NCBI RefSeq assembly: GCF_016908375.1
Contig: NZ_JAFBDS010000012.1
Coordinates: 1-64,000 of the forward strand
Direction: 5' to 3'
Origin: Amphibacillus cookii
Lineage (GTDB): Bacteria > Bacillota > Bacilli > Bacillales > Amphibacillaceae
DNA length: 64,000 bases
A program made the translations under genes and the position numbers. Numbering within the stretch: position 1 is the stretch's first letter; each line of letters opens with the position of its first letter. The notes under the pieces are model-generated. The model was given only the letters and a program-made list of their open reading frames with translations. It did no database searches and was not told where the DNA came from. Positions 1 through 9,902 of this stretch are shown here, piece after piece.

Positions 1-216
1 CATCAAATCAGACATTGTTACGACATCACCAAGGACTTTCGCGATAAAAGAATCAATGATATCGACAGAGGTTAGATCAATGACGACACCTGTCGCTCCA
101 CTTTTATGAATTTTATTTAATAAATCCTCTTGAAATTGAATAGCGGTTTGATCATCTAAATCAATTTGTATGGAAATAAGTAAATAATTATGGAGCTTTA
201 AAATTGGGATACGCAT
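1..216 (-). CDS. rsbS: RsbS, stressosome STAS protein (partial, C-terminus beyond window)
   Basis: Only the first 72 codons are in the window. RsbS is the STAS-domain scaffold of the stressosome that holds RsbT until stress; RsbT then phosphorylates RsbS and is released to switch on the sigma-B cascade. The protein starts [13 protein letters not shown] and carries [13 protein letters not shown], in which Ser56 is the equivalent of the phosphorylated Ser59 of B. subtilis RsbS. The ATG follows a GGAGTGATGAT ribosome site that overlaps the end of rsbR, four bases away, so the two are co-transcribed. rsbT should follow outside the window. Confidence 0.93.
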   Translation of the reverse strand, partial: MRIPILKLHNYLLISIQIDLDDQTAIQFQEDLLNKIHKSGATGVVIDLTSVDIIDSFIAKVLGDVVTMSDLM

Positions 217-220
217 ATCA

Positions 221-1090
221 TCACTCCTTTTCTAATGATTCAATGATTTCTTGCACTTCCTTACTTTGATCTTTCTCTTTAATGATTGATCTTCCCGTTA
301 ATGCTAACGCTGTTTCAAAACCCTTTCTTAACGAAGACTTAGTAGGGAATTTACCAAGATCAATCCCTAAGTTGACAATCGTTTGAGCAATTTCAGGACG
401 AATACCAACTAATATACAAGTCGAACCAATGAGTCGGACAGCTTCTGCAGCTTGAATAATATGGTGGGCAACCATTGTATCAACGACAGGTACGCCGGTA
501 ATATCAATTAATACGACTTCGGAATTATGTTTAATCACGCCCTCTAATAAATTCTCCATAATTAATTTAGCTCGCTCGGTGTCAATCGTTCCAATTAATG
601 GCATAATTGTTATATTGCGCATCACCGGAATAAGCGGTGCAGATAATTCTTGTAGCGCCACACGCTGAAGGGAGACTGTATGTTCCCAGCTCCCTGAATA
701 TTCATTGACTAACTTATTTATAATGGGATCAACCCAACTATCAACTCTATCCAAGATGATCGAGAAAAAATCCGTATCAATCTTCTCGCTTTGCGCAAGT
801 ATAAAATCGATGACAACACGACGAAAAGTTTGTAAACCATCCGTCAAATAAGATAACGGCCAGCCTAAATTAACAAGCCTTTCAGAAAAATCTTCTAAAT
901 CTTTCGTTAACCCTTGCTCATCTAAACTATTAAAAATAACATTGACAAATTCCCTATTCGTACTTTGAAACAATTCCTCTGAGATCGTTGACGTATAATC
1001 ATTCTTTCGTTTCTCAGAAACAATCTCTAACCAGTTCTTAATAATCACATCACTATTTTCCATAATTATTTTATTAACACGTTTCGGCAA
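221..1090 (-). CDS. rsbR: RsbR-type stressosome sensor protein
   Basis: Stressosome co-antagonist, 289 aa from the chosen start. Residues 1-150 form the variable N-terminal sensor domain; the C-terminal half is a STAS domain with [25 protein letters not shown] and [10 protein letters not shown], which contain the threonines matching T171 and T205 that RsbT phosphorylates in B. subtilis RsbRA. A TTG at 1090 is preferred because AAAAGGTGG lies six bases upstream; the ATG at 1111 has no ribosome site. It sits between ndoA and rsbS, the same order as in B. subtilis. Its N-terminus differs from B. subtilis RsbRA, as expected for this family. Confidence 0.93.
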   Translation of the reverse strand: MPKRVNKIIMENSDVIIKNWLEIVSEKRKNDYTSTISEELFQSTNREFVNVIFNSLDEQGLTKDLEDFSERLVNLGWPLSYLTDGLQTFRRVVIDFILAQSEKIDTDFFSIILDRVDSWVDPIINKLVNEYSGSWEHTVSLQRVALQELSAPLIPVMRNITIMPLIGTIDTERAKLIMENLLEGVIKHNSEVVLIDITGVPVVDTMVAHHIIQAAEAVRLIGSTCILVGIRPEIAQTIVNLGIDLGKFPTKSSLRKGFETALALTGRSIIKEKDQSKEVQEIIESLEKE

Positions 1091-1242
1091 AATAATGACC
1101 ACCTTTTTCATTTTTTTTCGATATGAATGTCTTTAATTAAATACAAATTTCGTTATGTATACCTCTTAATTTATCATTTTAAACAACAAATTACTACTCT
1201 GATCCCCTCGAGATCATCTAAATCATCTAACCTATATGCAAA

Positions 1243-1281
1243 TACAACAAAAGCACTTGTCTAAGCAATTGACAAGCGCTT
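1243..1281 (-). terminator. Rho-independent terminator after ndoA
   Basis: On the minus strand AAGCGCTTGTC (1281-1271) pairs with GACAAGTGCTT (1261-1251) across a nine-base loop, followed by TTGTTGTATT. It separates mazEF from the downstream rsb genes, which must then have their own promoter in 1091-1240. Confidence 0.7.
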
Positions 1282-1302
1282 CTTATAATTAATGTTACAT
1301 TT

Positions 1303-1653
1303 TCAAATATTTGCTAAGCCTAGGCTAATCTCTAAGGCTTTGTCAATTTTGTCCATCATTTGAACATCTAGTTGGGTGATTTTATCTGTCAACCGTTGCT
1401 TATCAATCGTTCGAATCTGTTCCAGTAAAATAACTGAATCTCTCTCAAACCCATATTTTTCTGCCTTTATTTCAACATGCGTTGGTAATTTCGCCTTTTG
1501 AATTTGGGCAGTAATAGCAGCAACGATAACAGTTGGACTAAAGCGGTTGCCAATATTATTTTGAATAACCAATACCGGCCGAACCCCTCCTTGTTCTGAG
1601 CCAACAACTGGAGAAAGATCAGCGAAATAAACTTCGCCTCTTTTAACGATCAA
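1303..1653 (-). CDS. ndoA: MazF/NdoA endoribonuclease toxin
   Basis: Type II toxin that cleaves mRNA at short sequences (UACAU in B. subtilis EndoA). The 116-aa length and the motifs [31 protein letters not shown] and [11 protein letters not shown] are diagnostic of the PemK/MazF fold. Translation starts at TTG 1653 behind GGGGTGTGAT, four bases after the antitoxin stop, so toxin synthesis is coupled to the antitoxin. A terminator follows directly. It lies between alr and rsbR as in B. subtilis. Confidence 0.96.
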   Translation of the reverse strand: MIVKRGEVYFADLSPVVGSEQGGVRPVLVIQNNIGNRFSPTVIVAAITAQIQKAKLPTHVEIKAEKYGFERDSVILLEQIRTIDKQRLTDKITQLDVQMMDKIDKALEISLGLANI

Positions 1654-1657
1654 AGCA

Positions 1658-1933
1658 TCACACCCCGCTCACTAAGCGCTCTAGGGTAATTTCTGCCTCC
1701 TCTTCAGCTAAAAAAGATTCTGAAGCGATATTTAAATTAATCTTGGCCATTTCCATATAACCTCTTTGCATGGATTCACGGATATGTTGCTCTTTTCTCT
1801 CTTGCACGTAAGATTCTGTTGCTTGAATAATGATATCATTTAAGTTACTTTCTTCTTCTTTCATGAGACCATCCACCTCATTTAATAGGTTTTCTGGTAA
1901 ACGCACAACAATTTCTTGCATGTTAGCTGACAA
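1658..1933 (-). CDS. ndoAI: MazE/NdoAI antitoxin, ribbon-helix-helix
   Basis: Antitoxin of the NdoA ribonuclease, 91 aa. The N-terminus ([18 protein letters not shown]) is a ribbon-helix-helix DNA-binding segment; the C-terminus ([16 protein letters not shown] and ERLVSG) matches the toxin-binding tail of B. subtilis EndoAI. The start is TTG 1933, placed seven bases after a perfect GGAGGT; an ATG four codons in has no suitable ribosome site. It heads the two-gene toxin-antitoxin operon downstream of alr, with 174 bp between, so its own promoter is likely. Confidence 0.94.
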   Translation of the reverse strand: MSANMQEIVVRLPENLLNEVDGLMKEEESNLNDIIIQATESYVQERKEQHIRESMQRGYMEMAKINLNIASESFLAEEEAEITLERLVSGV

Positions 1934-2107
1934 ACCTTACACCTCCACCACAATTACAGCCCATTATTTTCGTCCCTTTTATCATATCATTGTCAAACCC
2001 ACTTGCAAAGGCATATTTACTAGTTTTCTGAATTATTTTAAGAATAGTTAAATATTGTTAAATAAAGCAAACTTACTTTTTCCTACGCTAGAAATTTTAT
2101 TTAATTT

Positions 2108-3223
2108 TTAGTTATAATATCGAGGTAATCTTGACGTGAACAAGCAACTCACCTCATAATTGATTGTTCCCAAGTGCTCGGCCACTTCTTCCAGACTTAT
2201 TTGTTCGTTTCCTTGTTTACCAATAAACGTGACTTCCGTACCAATAGGATATGCACGATCTAGTTTAACCATACATTGGTCCATACAAACACGCCCGACC
2301 AAAGGCATTCTTTTACCATCCACCAACACGTCTAATCCTTGCCATTTACGTTGAATCCCATCAGCATAACCGATCGGTAAAGTTCCAATCCATTCTTTCC
2401 CCTTTGTGCGATAAGTAACACCATAACTGACACCCTCTCCAGGATCAAGTTGCTTAACATGTGTTAACTGCGTCTGTAATGTTAGAGCTGGATAGAGCAC
2501 GAACGGAGGGGTTTTTTTCATGTACATCGAAGGGTAAAGACCGTACATACCAATACCAAAACGCACGGCATCAAACATGTCAGCACTATGACGCATCCCA
2601 GCTGCACTATTACCGGTATGTATAACGAGCTCCTCAGGATAATGTAGCTTTAGCAATGCTAACTGCTTTTCGAAACGCTGGTTTTGTAATTGATAGTAAT
2701 CCAACTCTTGCTCATCAGCTGTAGCAAAATGCGTAAACACGCCTGTAACATGAATCGCTTGACGATCAATTTTTTCAATAAACGTGACGAGTTCCTTAGC
2801 GGTACGAATGCCCAATCGCCCCATACCAGTGTCTAATTTGATGTGGACCGATAAAGGTTTCTGTAAGTTTTGATCATAATAAGCTTCCAACCAACTCGTT
2901 TGAAAGATTGTTAATGTAATATCATAAGCGACAGCGACTGAAGCATGGGTAGGTGAGACCCATCCCATTACAAGAATAGGCACATTGATGCCTGCTTTTC
3001 TTAATTTTACCGCTTCTTCTAAAAGAGCAACGGCTAAACACGTTGCCCCTGCCTCTATAGCTGCTTGAGCAACTTGAACATCTCCATGTCCATAACCGTT
3101 AGCTTTGACTACAGCAATGATCTCTGTACGATTAGCTAATTGTTGTCTTAATTGCTTGATATTATTTTTTATAGCCGATAAATCAATCGAAAGCCATGAT
3201 TGACGATAAACGGATGGCTCCAT
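2108..3223 (-). CDS. alr: Alanine racemase
   Basis: PLP enzyme that makes D-alanine for peptidoglycan. The N-terminal barrel carries VVKANGYGHGD with the PLP lysine; the C-terminal domain has VSYGVTYR with the catalytic tyrosine and GRVCMDQCMV. The C-terminus INYEVSCLFTSRLPRY is typical. About 371 aa. The reading frame is open to an ATG at 3268, but GGGGGA lies just before the paired ATGs at 3226/3223 and the family start (MEPSVYRQSW) fits there. It follows the ydcC-like gene across a 340-bp gap holding a terminator and a fragment of the dispersed repeat. Confidence 0.96.
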   Translation of the reverse strand: MEPSVYRQSWLSIDLSAIKNNIKQLRQQLANRTEIIAVVKANGYGHGDVQVAQAAIEAGATCLAVALLEEAVKLRKAGINVPILVMGWVSPTHASVAVAYDITLTIFQTSWLEAYYDQNLQKPLSVHIKLDTGMGRLGIRTAKELVTFIEKIDRQAIHVTGVFTHFATADEQELDYYQLQNQRFEKQLALLKLHYPEELVIHTGNSAAGMRHSADMFDAVRFGIGMYGLYPSMYMKKTPPFVLYPALTLQTQLTHVKQLDPGEGVSYGVTYRTKGKEWIGTLPIGYADGIQRKWQGLDVLVDGKRMPLVGRVCMDQCMVKLDRAYPIGTEVTFIGKQGNEQISLEEVAEHLGTINYEVSCLFTSRLPRYYN

Positions 3224-3390
3224 CATCTCTTCCCCCAACATCATCTTATTGTAAATCGTGTTATTCATTCATTATCGTCTGTTCAATCCAACGTGTCAAC
3301 AGAAGGCAAACTACTTCGTTCACGACTTCTAACCTTCGTTTTTAAGTATGCCGCGATCAATGTTAGACAGCGTGCACCCATTGTTACATA

Positions 3391-3475
3391 ATTTATCACA
3401 GATAACCGTCCGTAAATTGTCCATCTTAAGGAAAACCATTTATGTGGTTGCTAACGGCGGCTAATGTTCGTTTTA
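3391..3475 (-). repeat. Dispersed two-hairpin repeat, fragment N (right half)
   Basis: Read on the minus strand it has AAAACGAACATTAGC, a shortened second hairpin, and the conserved end TTTACGGACGGTTATCTG followed by TGATAAA. The left hairpin is missing. One of only three copies on the minus strand, located between alr and the lipoprotein gene. Confidence 0.75.
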
Positions 3476-3516
3476 TTTTAGCGATTGTTGATCGCAAATG
3501 GCAGTTTGTAATCCTA

Positions 3517-3554
3517 GACAAAAATAAAAGCAGATCCATAATGGTCTCTGCTTT
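3517..3554 (-). terminator. Terminator after the ydcC-like gene
   Basis: Minus-strand stem AAAGCAGA/TCTGCTTT with a 12-base loop followed by TATTTTTGTC. It lies 11 bp after the lipoprotein stop codon. Confidence 0.75.
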
Positions 3555-3565
3555 CAGTTTAATCA

Positions 3566-4591
3566 TCACTTTTCCATTTGCGTGTCCATTGATTGAGCGA
3601 CTTCGATCATTTCACTTTGGGTTAATTGCTCACTCGCAAGATAAAAATCAACACCTTGTTCTGACCACATCAAAGATTGATCAGTCACTGCACCAATAGT
3701 ATTTCCAATATGAACTGGCGCACCTGATGACACTTCTGGTTCACGAACTGCTACCATCGCCGTTGTGGTTACTTCTTGAACAATCGTAAAGTCTTTCTCG
3801 CCTTGATAAGATAAAACCACTCGACGACCTTCTTCTAAATCAAATTCTGCCGTATCGACAAGCTCACTTCCATGTAAAATGTTTGGATAACGAATAGAAA
3901 AGTCTGCTTTTTCAATTTGACCTTCCAGAGCACTTACAGGAAGACTGAATAAGCTACTCGTCAAATTTGCATCTACTTCAAAGAAGTCCGCTTCAAATTC
4001 CACCCCTAATTCAAACGGTTCAAATGTAACTTCTACAACAACATTGTGGTCACCATCATAAATTTTCACTAAATAAGGTGTTAATGTTTTTTGATCAAAA
4101 TATATTTCTTGTGTAGGCAATGCTTGATTGTGTTGATAGTTCGTTTGTGTTTTAAATACATAATATTGATCTGTTACCGTGAATTCTGCTTGATTATCAT
4201 TAAGGACATCTGATACAAGCGAATGATACAAATACGGTTGACTCGTATTCGATGGCCAATCACTTTGGAATCTGAAACTCTTATCTAAAGCTGGTGTTAA
4301 AACAAAAACACCATCATCATTTTTTAAGATAATTTGACTACCTTCTTCATCTTCTTGATTATGCATGAGGACGCGATAATAATCGCCCGCTTGATAAGCC
4401 AAATCAATTTCATAGTGTTGGGTTGTCTCGCCTGTTAACATCTCCATCGTTGCCTTTGTTTGATAGCTTGTTAACTCATTAATCGTTTTCTCCATATCTG
4501 CTGTTACTTTCTCTTGTGAAGCTTCACCACAACCCGATATAATGAAGATTGATAGAAGGATAAGTCCCATCCTGATCACTCTGTTCATCAT
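3566..4591 (-). CDS. ydcC: YdcC-like LolA-fold lipoprotein
   Basis: Exported lipoprotein of 341 aa: signal segment MGLILLSIFIISGC with lipobox ISGC. The body resembles B. subtilis YdcC, with NDDGVFVLTPALDKSFRFQS and YLYHSLVSDVLND and a LolA-like fold (related to the sporulation protein GerS). The family is linked to sporulation in Bacillus, but the exact role is unknown. AAAGGAG precedes the ATG pair. It lies between nnr and alr, as in B. subtilis (acpS-ydcC-alr), with its own terminator. Confidence 0.88.
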   Translation of the reverse strand: MMNRVIRMGLILLSIFIISGCGEASQEKVTADMEKTINELTSYQTKATMEMLTGETTQHYEIDLAYQAGDYYRVLMHNQEDEEGSQIILKNDDGVFVLTPALDKSFRFQSDWPSNTSQPYLYHSLVSDVLNDNQAEFTVTDQYYVFKTQTNYQHNQALPTQEIYFDQKTLTPYLVKIYDGDHNVVVEVTFEPFELGVEFEADFFEVDANLTSSLFSLPVSALEGQIEKADFSIRYPNILHGSELVDTAEFDLEEGRRVVLSYQGEKDFTIVQEVTTTAMVAVREPEVSSGAPVHIGNTIGAVTDQSLMWSEQGVDFYLASEQLTQSEMIEVAQSMDTQMEK

Positions 4592-4642
4592 TTCAGCTCC
4601 TTTAACTCTAGTCAGAGAAAAAGGGAATGAATGAACCGCTTT

Positions 4643-6157
4643 TTAAGCTAAACATGTACGAAATGCTTGAGGAAGATAATCAATAATATCCGTCGCCAAC
4701 AAATCCATGGTAGAATGGCGCTCATTAATAGCTATGTCTGCGGCAAGCCCGTGTATATAACAAGCATTGGCTAAGCCATTTAAAAGAGATTGCTTTTGCA
4801 TCAATTGTGCTAAAATAATACCGGCAAGACAATCTCCACTACCTCCTTTAGCTAAACCCGGATTACCTGAAGTATTAATGATTTGACACCCAAAAGGATC
4901 AGTTATAATGGTATATGGTCCTTTAAGTACTAAATACACTTGATATCTTTTTGAAAATTTTTCAGCGATTTGAAAGGGATCTGCTTTAACATCCTCTATG
5001 GTTTGATTAAGTAACATAGCCATCTCACCTGGATGAGGCGTCAAAATGGTTGGTGAAGATCGTTTTTTTAAATCATCTAGTAAATCTTTTACAAAGTATA
5101 ACCCATCTGCATCAATAATTAGCGGTTTATTGGTTTTTACCATAGCTTGTATAAGCTGTGACGTCTGTTCAGAACGCCCCATTCCCATCCCAATAACCAA
5201 TGCATCAAATCTATCTGCTAAACCTTGAACGTCAGTTTCAGATACGTCGTTTTCTACAGGACATTGTTCAAAGGTAGCCTCCGTTAAGTCATTGGCTATA
5301 ATAGGCAAAGCTTCTTTAGAGGTCGCAACAGTAACTAATCCTGAACCCCCACGAAGGGCTGCCTTTGCGGTTAAGCGAACCGAACCAGGCATCTCTTTAG
5401 AACCCCCAATAACCAAGCCTTTCCCATAACTGCCTTTGTGTCCATGCTTTGCTCGTTTTGGTAACGTTTTGTTCACCTTATCCAACGTCCAAACTTGTTT
5501 GGAGCTAGCCGTGATTAGTGCTTTAGGTATGCCGATCTCCACCACTTTCCAGGCGCCATAATAGCCTGCATACTTCTCGATAAACGCGCTCGGTTTAGGT
5601 GCTTCAATGCAAATCGTCACATCTGCTTGTACAGCAAATGGATCAAAAGCATCGGATTGAGCAGGCACACCACTAGGTAAATCAATAGCAACAACCTTGG
5701 CTTCTCCTTGATTGATTTGATTAATTAGCTTTCGATATGGATCTGTTAGCGGGCCTTTGAAGCCAATGCCTAACATTGCATCAACTACAAGATCCGCCTC
5801 ATCAATAATCGCTTGGTAAGCTTGTTGATCATCTACAATATGGATCGGACAATCAAAACAAAGCAATCGATCTTTATGCTTAGCAGCATCACCTTTTATT
5901 CGATCATTAGCTACAGTTTGGACAACATCAACATGATAACCACAATTAAGTAGTGTTCGCGCGACTACGAAGCCATCTCCACCATTATTTCCACTACCCA
6001 CTAATACAACGATCTTCATCTCTAGAAATAGCTGGTCAAACAATTGATTAACAATAGCTCGTCCAGCATTTTCCATTAAAAGCTCTCCAGGTATTCGATA
6101 ATCCTCCACAGCTTTTCGATCAATTTCGTACATTTCCTCTGCGGTTACACTATTCAT
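4643..6157 (-). CDS. nnr: Bifunctional NAD(P)HX epimerase/dehydratase
   Basis: Repairs hydrated NADH/NADPH. Residues 1-210 are the YjeF N-terminal epimerase domain (MLMENAGRAI, VGSGNNGGDGFVVAR, AIDLPSGVPA); residues 225-504 are the ADP-dependent dehydratase of ribokinase fold (HGHKGSYGKGLVIGGS, LTPHPGEMAMLL, GNPGLAKGGSGDCLAGI). The ATG at 6157 follows AGGAGGG; an upstream in-frame start at 6178 lacks one. It is next to acpS, a very common pairing in Firmicutes. A repeat fragment fills the 115-bp gap to acpS. Confidence 0.96.
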   Translation of the reverse strand: MNSVTAEEMYEIDRKAVEDYRIPGELLMENAGRAIVNQLFDQLFLEMKIVVLVGSGNNGGDGFVVARTLLNCGYHVDVVQTVANDRIKGDAAKHKDRLLCFDCPIHIVDDQQAYQAIIDEADLVVDAMLGIGFKGPLTDPYRKLINQINQGEAKVVAIDLPSGVPAQSDAFDPFAVQADVTICIEAPKPSAFIEKYAGYYGAWKVVEIGIPKALITASSKQVWTLDKVNKTLPKRAKHGHKGSYGKGLVIGGSKEMPGSVRLTAKAALRGGSGLVTVATSKEALPIIANDLTEATFEQCPVENDVSETDVQGLADRFDALVIGMGMGRSEQTSQLIQAMVKTNKPLIIDADGLYFVKDLLDDLKKRSSPTILTPHPGEMAMLLNQTIEDVKADPFQIAEKFSKRYQVYLVLKGPYTIITDPFGCQIINTSGNPGLAKGGSGDCLAGIILAQLMQKQSLLNGLANACYIHGLAADIAINERHSTMDLLATDIIDYLPQAFRTCLA

Positions 6158-6221
6158 TTTGGTCCCTCCTACCCGCACTACACTATATGAGTTTGTCCGT
6201 TTAATTATGCCGACCGACTTC

Positions 6222-6275
6222 GTTTATCACAGATAACCGTCCGTAAAACGCCCACGGATTGAAGGGGCGTTTTAT
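6222..6275 (-). repeat. Dispersed two-hairpin repeat, fragment O (right end)
   Basis: On the minus strand a perfect AAAACGCCC/GGGCGTTTT hairpin runs straight into ACGGACGGTTATCTGTG and ATAAAC. The left edge overlaps the acpS stop codon. It appears to be a miniature version in which the two hairpins are collapsed into one. Confidence 0.7.
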
Positions 6276-6628
6276 GTTTCTAAAATAACCTGAGCAACTG
6301 CATAGGCTTGACTGTGTGAAATCGATATATGACTCTTGAAATGATGCGGTTGTTTAAAAAGAATTTTGGGTTGACCATTAACTTCAGGTAAAATACTAAG
6401 ATCGTGAAAACGCACTTTACCAATCCCTGTGCCATATGCTTTTACAAAAGCTTCTTTACCTGCAAAACGTCCTGCCAAAAACTCACATTGCTGCGATCGT
6501 GTAAGCTTTTGCTTGTATATGAGTTGCTCATCTAATGTCAATATTTTCTCAACAATTCGCGGATTACGCTCTATCAATGCGCGCATCCGTTCAAGCTCAA
6601 TTATATCAATACCTGTACCGACTATCAT
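6272..6628 (-). CDS. acpS: Holo-[acyl-carrier-protein] synthase
   Basis: Transfers 4'-phosphopantetheine from CoA to acyl carrier protein; needed for fatty acid synthesis. The 118-aa protein has the motifs IVGTGIDIIELERM with the metal-binding Asp, and FLAGRFAGKEAFVKAYGTG with the catalytic Glu-Lys. HISISHSQAYAVAQV closes the fold. AAAGGTGAT lies just before the ATG pair at 6631/6628. First gene of the minus-strand run acpS-nnr-ydcC-alr. Confidence 0.96.
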   Translation of the reverse strand: MIVGTGIDIIELERMRALIERNPRIVEKILTLDEQLIYKQKLTRSQQCEFLAGRFAGKEAFVKAYGTGIGKVRFHDLSILPEVNGQPKILFKQPHHFKSHISISHSQAYAVAQVILET

Positions 6629-6756
6629 CATATCACCTTTTTTCATTCCATCCTTTTCTACAGTATAATATAGACGGATTGATAATGATATGATTTGTCA
6701 AAACAGACCGCTTTAAAGTATGATTCTAATTAAAGATATGAATAAGGAGATTAGAT

Positions 6757-7527
6757 ATGTTCTTTCGTAACGAGTCATTTAAAGATTTTATTCGCTTTTA
6801 TCCAGTCGTCTCATTTATAGTTGGACTGCAAATGATGATTTGGCTATTGATGTTCTTTCATACGACACTTGGAAATACCATTTATGTATGGGGAGTTGGT
6901 TCGAATATTTTAGTTGGGTTAGGTCAATATTGGCGTCTCGTTACACCGATATTTTTACATGACCCTTTTGGTTTTACGCATGTACTGTTTAATTCTTTTT
7001 CTTTAGTCATTTTTGGTCCTGTACTTGAACAAATGCTTGGTAAATTTAAGTTTATTTCGGTTTATTTGTTTACTGGGATCATGGGAAATGTCTTCACTTA
7101 CCTTGTCAATACAGACAGCCATATCCAGCACCTTGGTGCGTCTGGTGCCGTATATGGGTTACTCGGACTTTTCATTTATATGAGTTTTTTCCGTCAAGAT
7201 TTAATTGACCCTGCCAGTAAGCAAATTATTATCATTTTTAGTTTGATTGGTTTAGTTATGACTTTTCTTAGGCCAGGGATTAATGAAGCCGCCCATTTGT
7301 TTGGCTTTATCGGTGGATTTGCACTTGGCCCGATCGTCTTAAATCGTGTGCGAACGTTCTCACCTTGGCACAATCGCAGACGTGTTATTAAAGATAGTAG
7401 TATGCAGTTTGACCCTAACCGCTGGAAAAAAAGACGGTTTCGAGTTAACCCTAATGTTAGTGCTTTGATTTGGTGGATTATCGTGATCTTAGCCGTGTTA
7501 GGTGTGTTAAGTGGATTAATATTATAG
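6757..7527 (+). CDS. Rhomboid-family intramembrane serine protease
   Basis: Six-helix membrane protein of 256 aa. The catalytic serine lies in HLGASGAVYGLLG and the partner histidine in NEAAHLFGFIGGFALG, with the loop motif GSNILVGLGQYWRLVTPIFLH between helices 1 and 2. It corresponds to B. subtilis YdcA in the cshA-acpS interval. AAGGAG sits seven bases before the ATG. It is transcribed away from acpS and converges on cshA across a shared terminator. Substrate unknown. Confidence 0.9.
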   Translation: MFFRNESFKDFIRFYPVVSFIVGLQMMIWLLMFFHTTLGNTIYVWGVGSNILVGLGQYWRLVTPIFLHDPFGFTHVLFNSFSLVIFGPVLEQMLGKFKFISVYLFTGIMGNVFTYLVNTDSHIQHLGASGAVYGLLGLFIYMSFFRQDLIDPASKQIIIIFSLIGLVMTFLRPGINEAAHLFGFIGGFALGPIVLNRVRTFSPWHNRRRVIKDSSMQFDPNRWKKRRFRVNPNVSALIWWIIVILAVLGVLSGLIL

Positions 7528-7603
7528 CCGCTATCGTGTCTAATTTTGAAAGTGATCACAAGTAAAAAACAAAAGAATCAATGTTTTTGTCAGTTTCGCA
7601 TGC

Positions 7604-7660
7604 AAAAAGACCATTTCTTCAAAGTTAACGCTGTTAACTTCTGTTGAAATGGTCTTTTTA
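7604..7660. terminator. Bidirectional terminator between rhomboid gene and cshA
   Basis: AAAAAGACCATTTC pairs with GAAATGGTCTTTTT, with a smaller GTTAAC palindrome in the loop; U-runs arise on both strands, serving the two convergent genes. Confidence 0.88.
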
Positions 7661-7684
7661 TATTTTATCACTATTAATTATCGC

Positions 7685-9142
7685 TTATGAGTTTGAACCA
7701 CGCTTATTTTGGAATTTACGATTACGTCCTTGTGGTTTACCTTTTCTTGAGAATTGACGCTTTTGATCGCCTTTTCCACGATAATTCTTACGGTTATCGT
7801 TTTTATTTTTTGAACGCTTGACACTAACGGGTTGAACCGAAGAGAGTGTTACCGGTGTATGACGACGTTCCTTAGTCATCAATTTAAGCGCCGCTGCTAT
7901 GATCGTTACGGAATCATGTTCTTCTAATAATTCACTAGCGGTCTCACGGTACTCCTCCAACTGCGCTTTTTCAATCGTACGCGTTAGCTTTTCTACTGTT
8001 ATTTGTTGTTGTCCACGACGTGCTTCATCATAACTTGGTGCTTGCATACGTTTCATTTTACTCTTTGTTACCTTCTCAATAAGGTGTAAATGTGACATTT
8101 CTCTAGGTGTAATAAATGAAATGGCAACACCTGTCCGGCCAGCACGACCCGTCCGACCAATTCGATGCACATAGCTTTCTGGATCTTGAGGAATATCAAA
8201 GTTATAAACATGTGACACACCTGAAATATCCAAACCACGTGCAGCAACATCTGTTGCTACTAAGATTTCGATTCTGCTACTTTTAAATTTATTTAATACA
8301 CTCATCCGTTTACCTTGAGTTAAATCACCATGGATACCTTCTGCCCGAAAGCCACGTGCTTGCAAGCCTTCTGTTAGTTCATCAACACGCTTTTTCGTTC
8401 TACCAAAGATGATAGCTAACTCAGGGACATGAATATCTAATAAATTGGTTAGTGAATCAAACTTTTGCTTTTCATGTACCTCGATAAAGTTTTGATCAAT
8501 GTTTGAAACCGTCATTTCTTTTGCTTTTACTTTAACTTCTTCTGGCGTACGCATTAAAGTTGCTGCAATATTACGGATTTCTTTTGGCATGGTTGCTGAG
8601 AACAACAATGTTTGGCGCTCTTCCGGAATAGCTTTTAAAATATCGCGAATATCATCAATAAAACCCATATTTAACATTTCATCTGCCTCATCCAAAACAG
8701 CCGTATGGACTTGACTGATGTTAATCGTTTTACGACGGATATGATCAAGTAAACGTCCTGGTGTCGCAACAACGATATGAGGACCTTCTTTCAATGCGCG
8801 AATTTGGCGATCCATATGTTGTCCACCGTAGACAGGTAACGTACGGACACCCTTAAATTTGGCAAGACGATGAAGCTCCTCTGATACTTGAATCGCCAAT
8901 TCACGTGTCGGTGCAACAACTAAACCTTGTATTTTGCGTTGGTTTTTATCAATTTTCTCGATCATTGGAATTCCAAATGCAGCCGTCTTCCCTGTACCTG
9001 TTTGCGCTTGACCAATAACGTCTTTTCCGTTTAACCCCAACGGAATGGTTTGTTCTTGAATCGGGGTTGCTTCTTCAAATCCCATTTTCTGTAATGCTTT
9101 CATGATTGGTTCTGAAATACCTAGTGATTGAAATGTTGTCAA
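7685..9142 (-). CDS. cshA: DEAD-box RNA helicase CshA
   Basis: ATP-dependent RNA helicase of the RNA degradosome and cold adaptation. The 485-aa protein has the Q motif ([10 protein letters not shown]), Walker [21 protein letters not shown] ([13 protein letters not shown]), SATMP, and [11 protein letters not shown] in the second RecA domain, followed by a basic low-complexity tail rich in Lys, Arg, Asn and Gly (about 430-485) that binds RNA. TTG 9142 is the likely start, 12 bases after AAAGGAG. The long 5' region (9143-9300) may be an mRNA leader, as in cold-shock helicase genes. Confidence 0.95.
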   Translation of the reverse strand: MTTFQSLGISEPIMKALQKMGFEEATPIQEQTIPLGLNGKDVIGQAQTGTGKTAAFGIPMIEKIDKNQRKIQGLVVAPTRELAIQVSEELHRLAKFKGVRTLPVYGGQHMDRQIRALKEGPHIVVATPGRLLDHIRRKTINISQVHTAVLDEADEMLNMGFIDDIRDILKAIPEERQTLLFSATMPKEIRNIAATLMRTPEEVKVKAKEMTVSNIDQNFIEVHEKQKFDSLTNLLDIHVPELAIIFGRTKKRVDELTEGLQARGFRAEGIHGDLTQGKRMSVLNKFKSSRIEILVATDVAARGLDISGVSHVYNFDIPQDPESYVHRIGRTGRAGRTGVAISFITPREMSHLHLIEKVTKSKMKRMQAPSYDEARRGQQQITVEKLTRTIEKAQLEEYRETASELLEEHDSVTIIAAALKLMTKERRHTPVTLSSVQPVSVKRSKNKNDNRKNYRGKGDQKRQFSRKGKPQGRNRKFQNKRGSNS

Positions 9143-9902
9143 TTTCTATTCAAACTCCTTTTTCTGTTAAATCTCATCGTGCACGCGCCGACACGTTAAT
9201 TATTTGACCTATACTTTAGTAGATAAAGTTCAACATTTTGACTTGATGTAAAACTTCATTTTCTTAACTTATAATCAATAAAAGAATTGGCTATTTTGCA
9301 ACATAGGCGTTTTTTTCCGTCCGTTTCATTATCAAACGTCCTAACTATTGATAGCTCAATTCAAACACCTATTGTTTAACGATATTGCCTATTGCATTCT
9401 TTATTCACCAAAGTTCATATGGAAAATTAGTCAACTCTAAAGCAATTAACTAATTAAAACCGCCCCGAACTCTAGCTACTATTAACGTGAAAAAAGCCTT
9501 CCTCCACACATATGGAAGAGGCTTACTTACGAGCATTCAATGGATTATTATATCTTAACACACTATTGCAATTTATTCTAGCGCTGTGTTTAATCCTCCT
9601 TAACGGGAGTTAAAATACCTTTACAAAATTAAAATGCATTCATCCATTAATCAGGATCATTACTATAAAAATCAGCTCTATGGGTTTTAAAATTAACTGT
9701 CGATAGCAACGTAACGCTGTTTAATTCATTGTCATCTCTTCCTATTTAATTTATTGGCGCATCTTTGTTATTATCTTGCCTTCTTACTTGCAAAAATATA
9801 CTTAAATCATTACTATTAAAGACAGATATTTAATTCATAATGAATCGATACGATGTAAATCATTTTAGAAATTCTACATATTTAAAAAGAATAGGTGACA
9901 AA
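9143..9902. other. 760-bp intergenic region between cshA and degV
   Basis: No convincing gene. It holds the divergent promoters of cshA and degV, one orphan minus-strand terminator (9488-9524) and, about 80 bp before it on the same strand, an isolated AAGGAGG with no usable start codon. This may be the remains of a tiny gene. Confidence 0.5.
9488..9524 (-). terminator. Orphan terminator-like hairpin
   Basis: Minus strand: AAGCCTCTTCCA pairs with TGGAGGAAGGCTT and is followed by six T residues. No recognised gene lies upstream on that strand within 370 bp. Confidence 0.55.

Noticed and set aside
3227-3268. Alternative upstream start of alr
   Set aside because: No ribosome site before ATG 3268; GGGGGA and family length favour 3223/3226.
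9555-9610. Small gene behind AAGGAGG in the cshA-degV interval
   Set aside because: No start codon at a usable distance and no conserved-looking peptide, only a following terminator-like hairpin.
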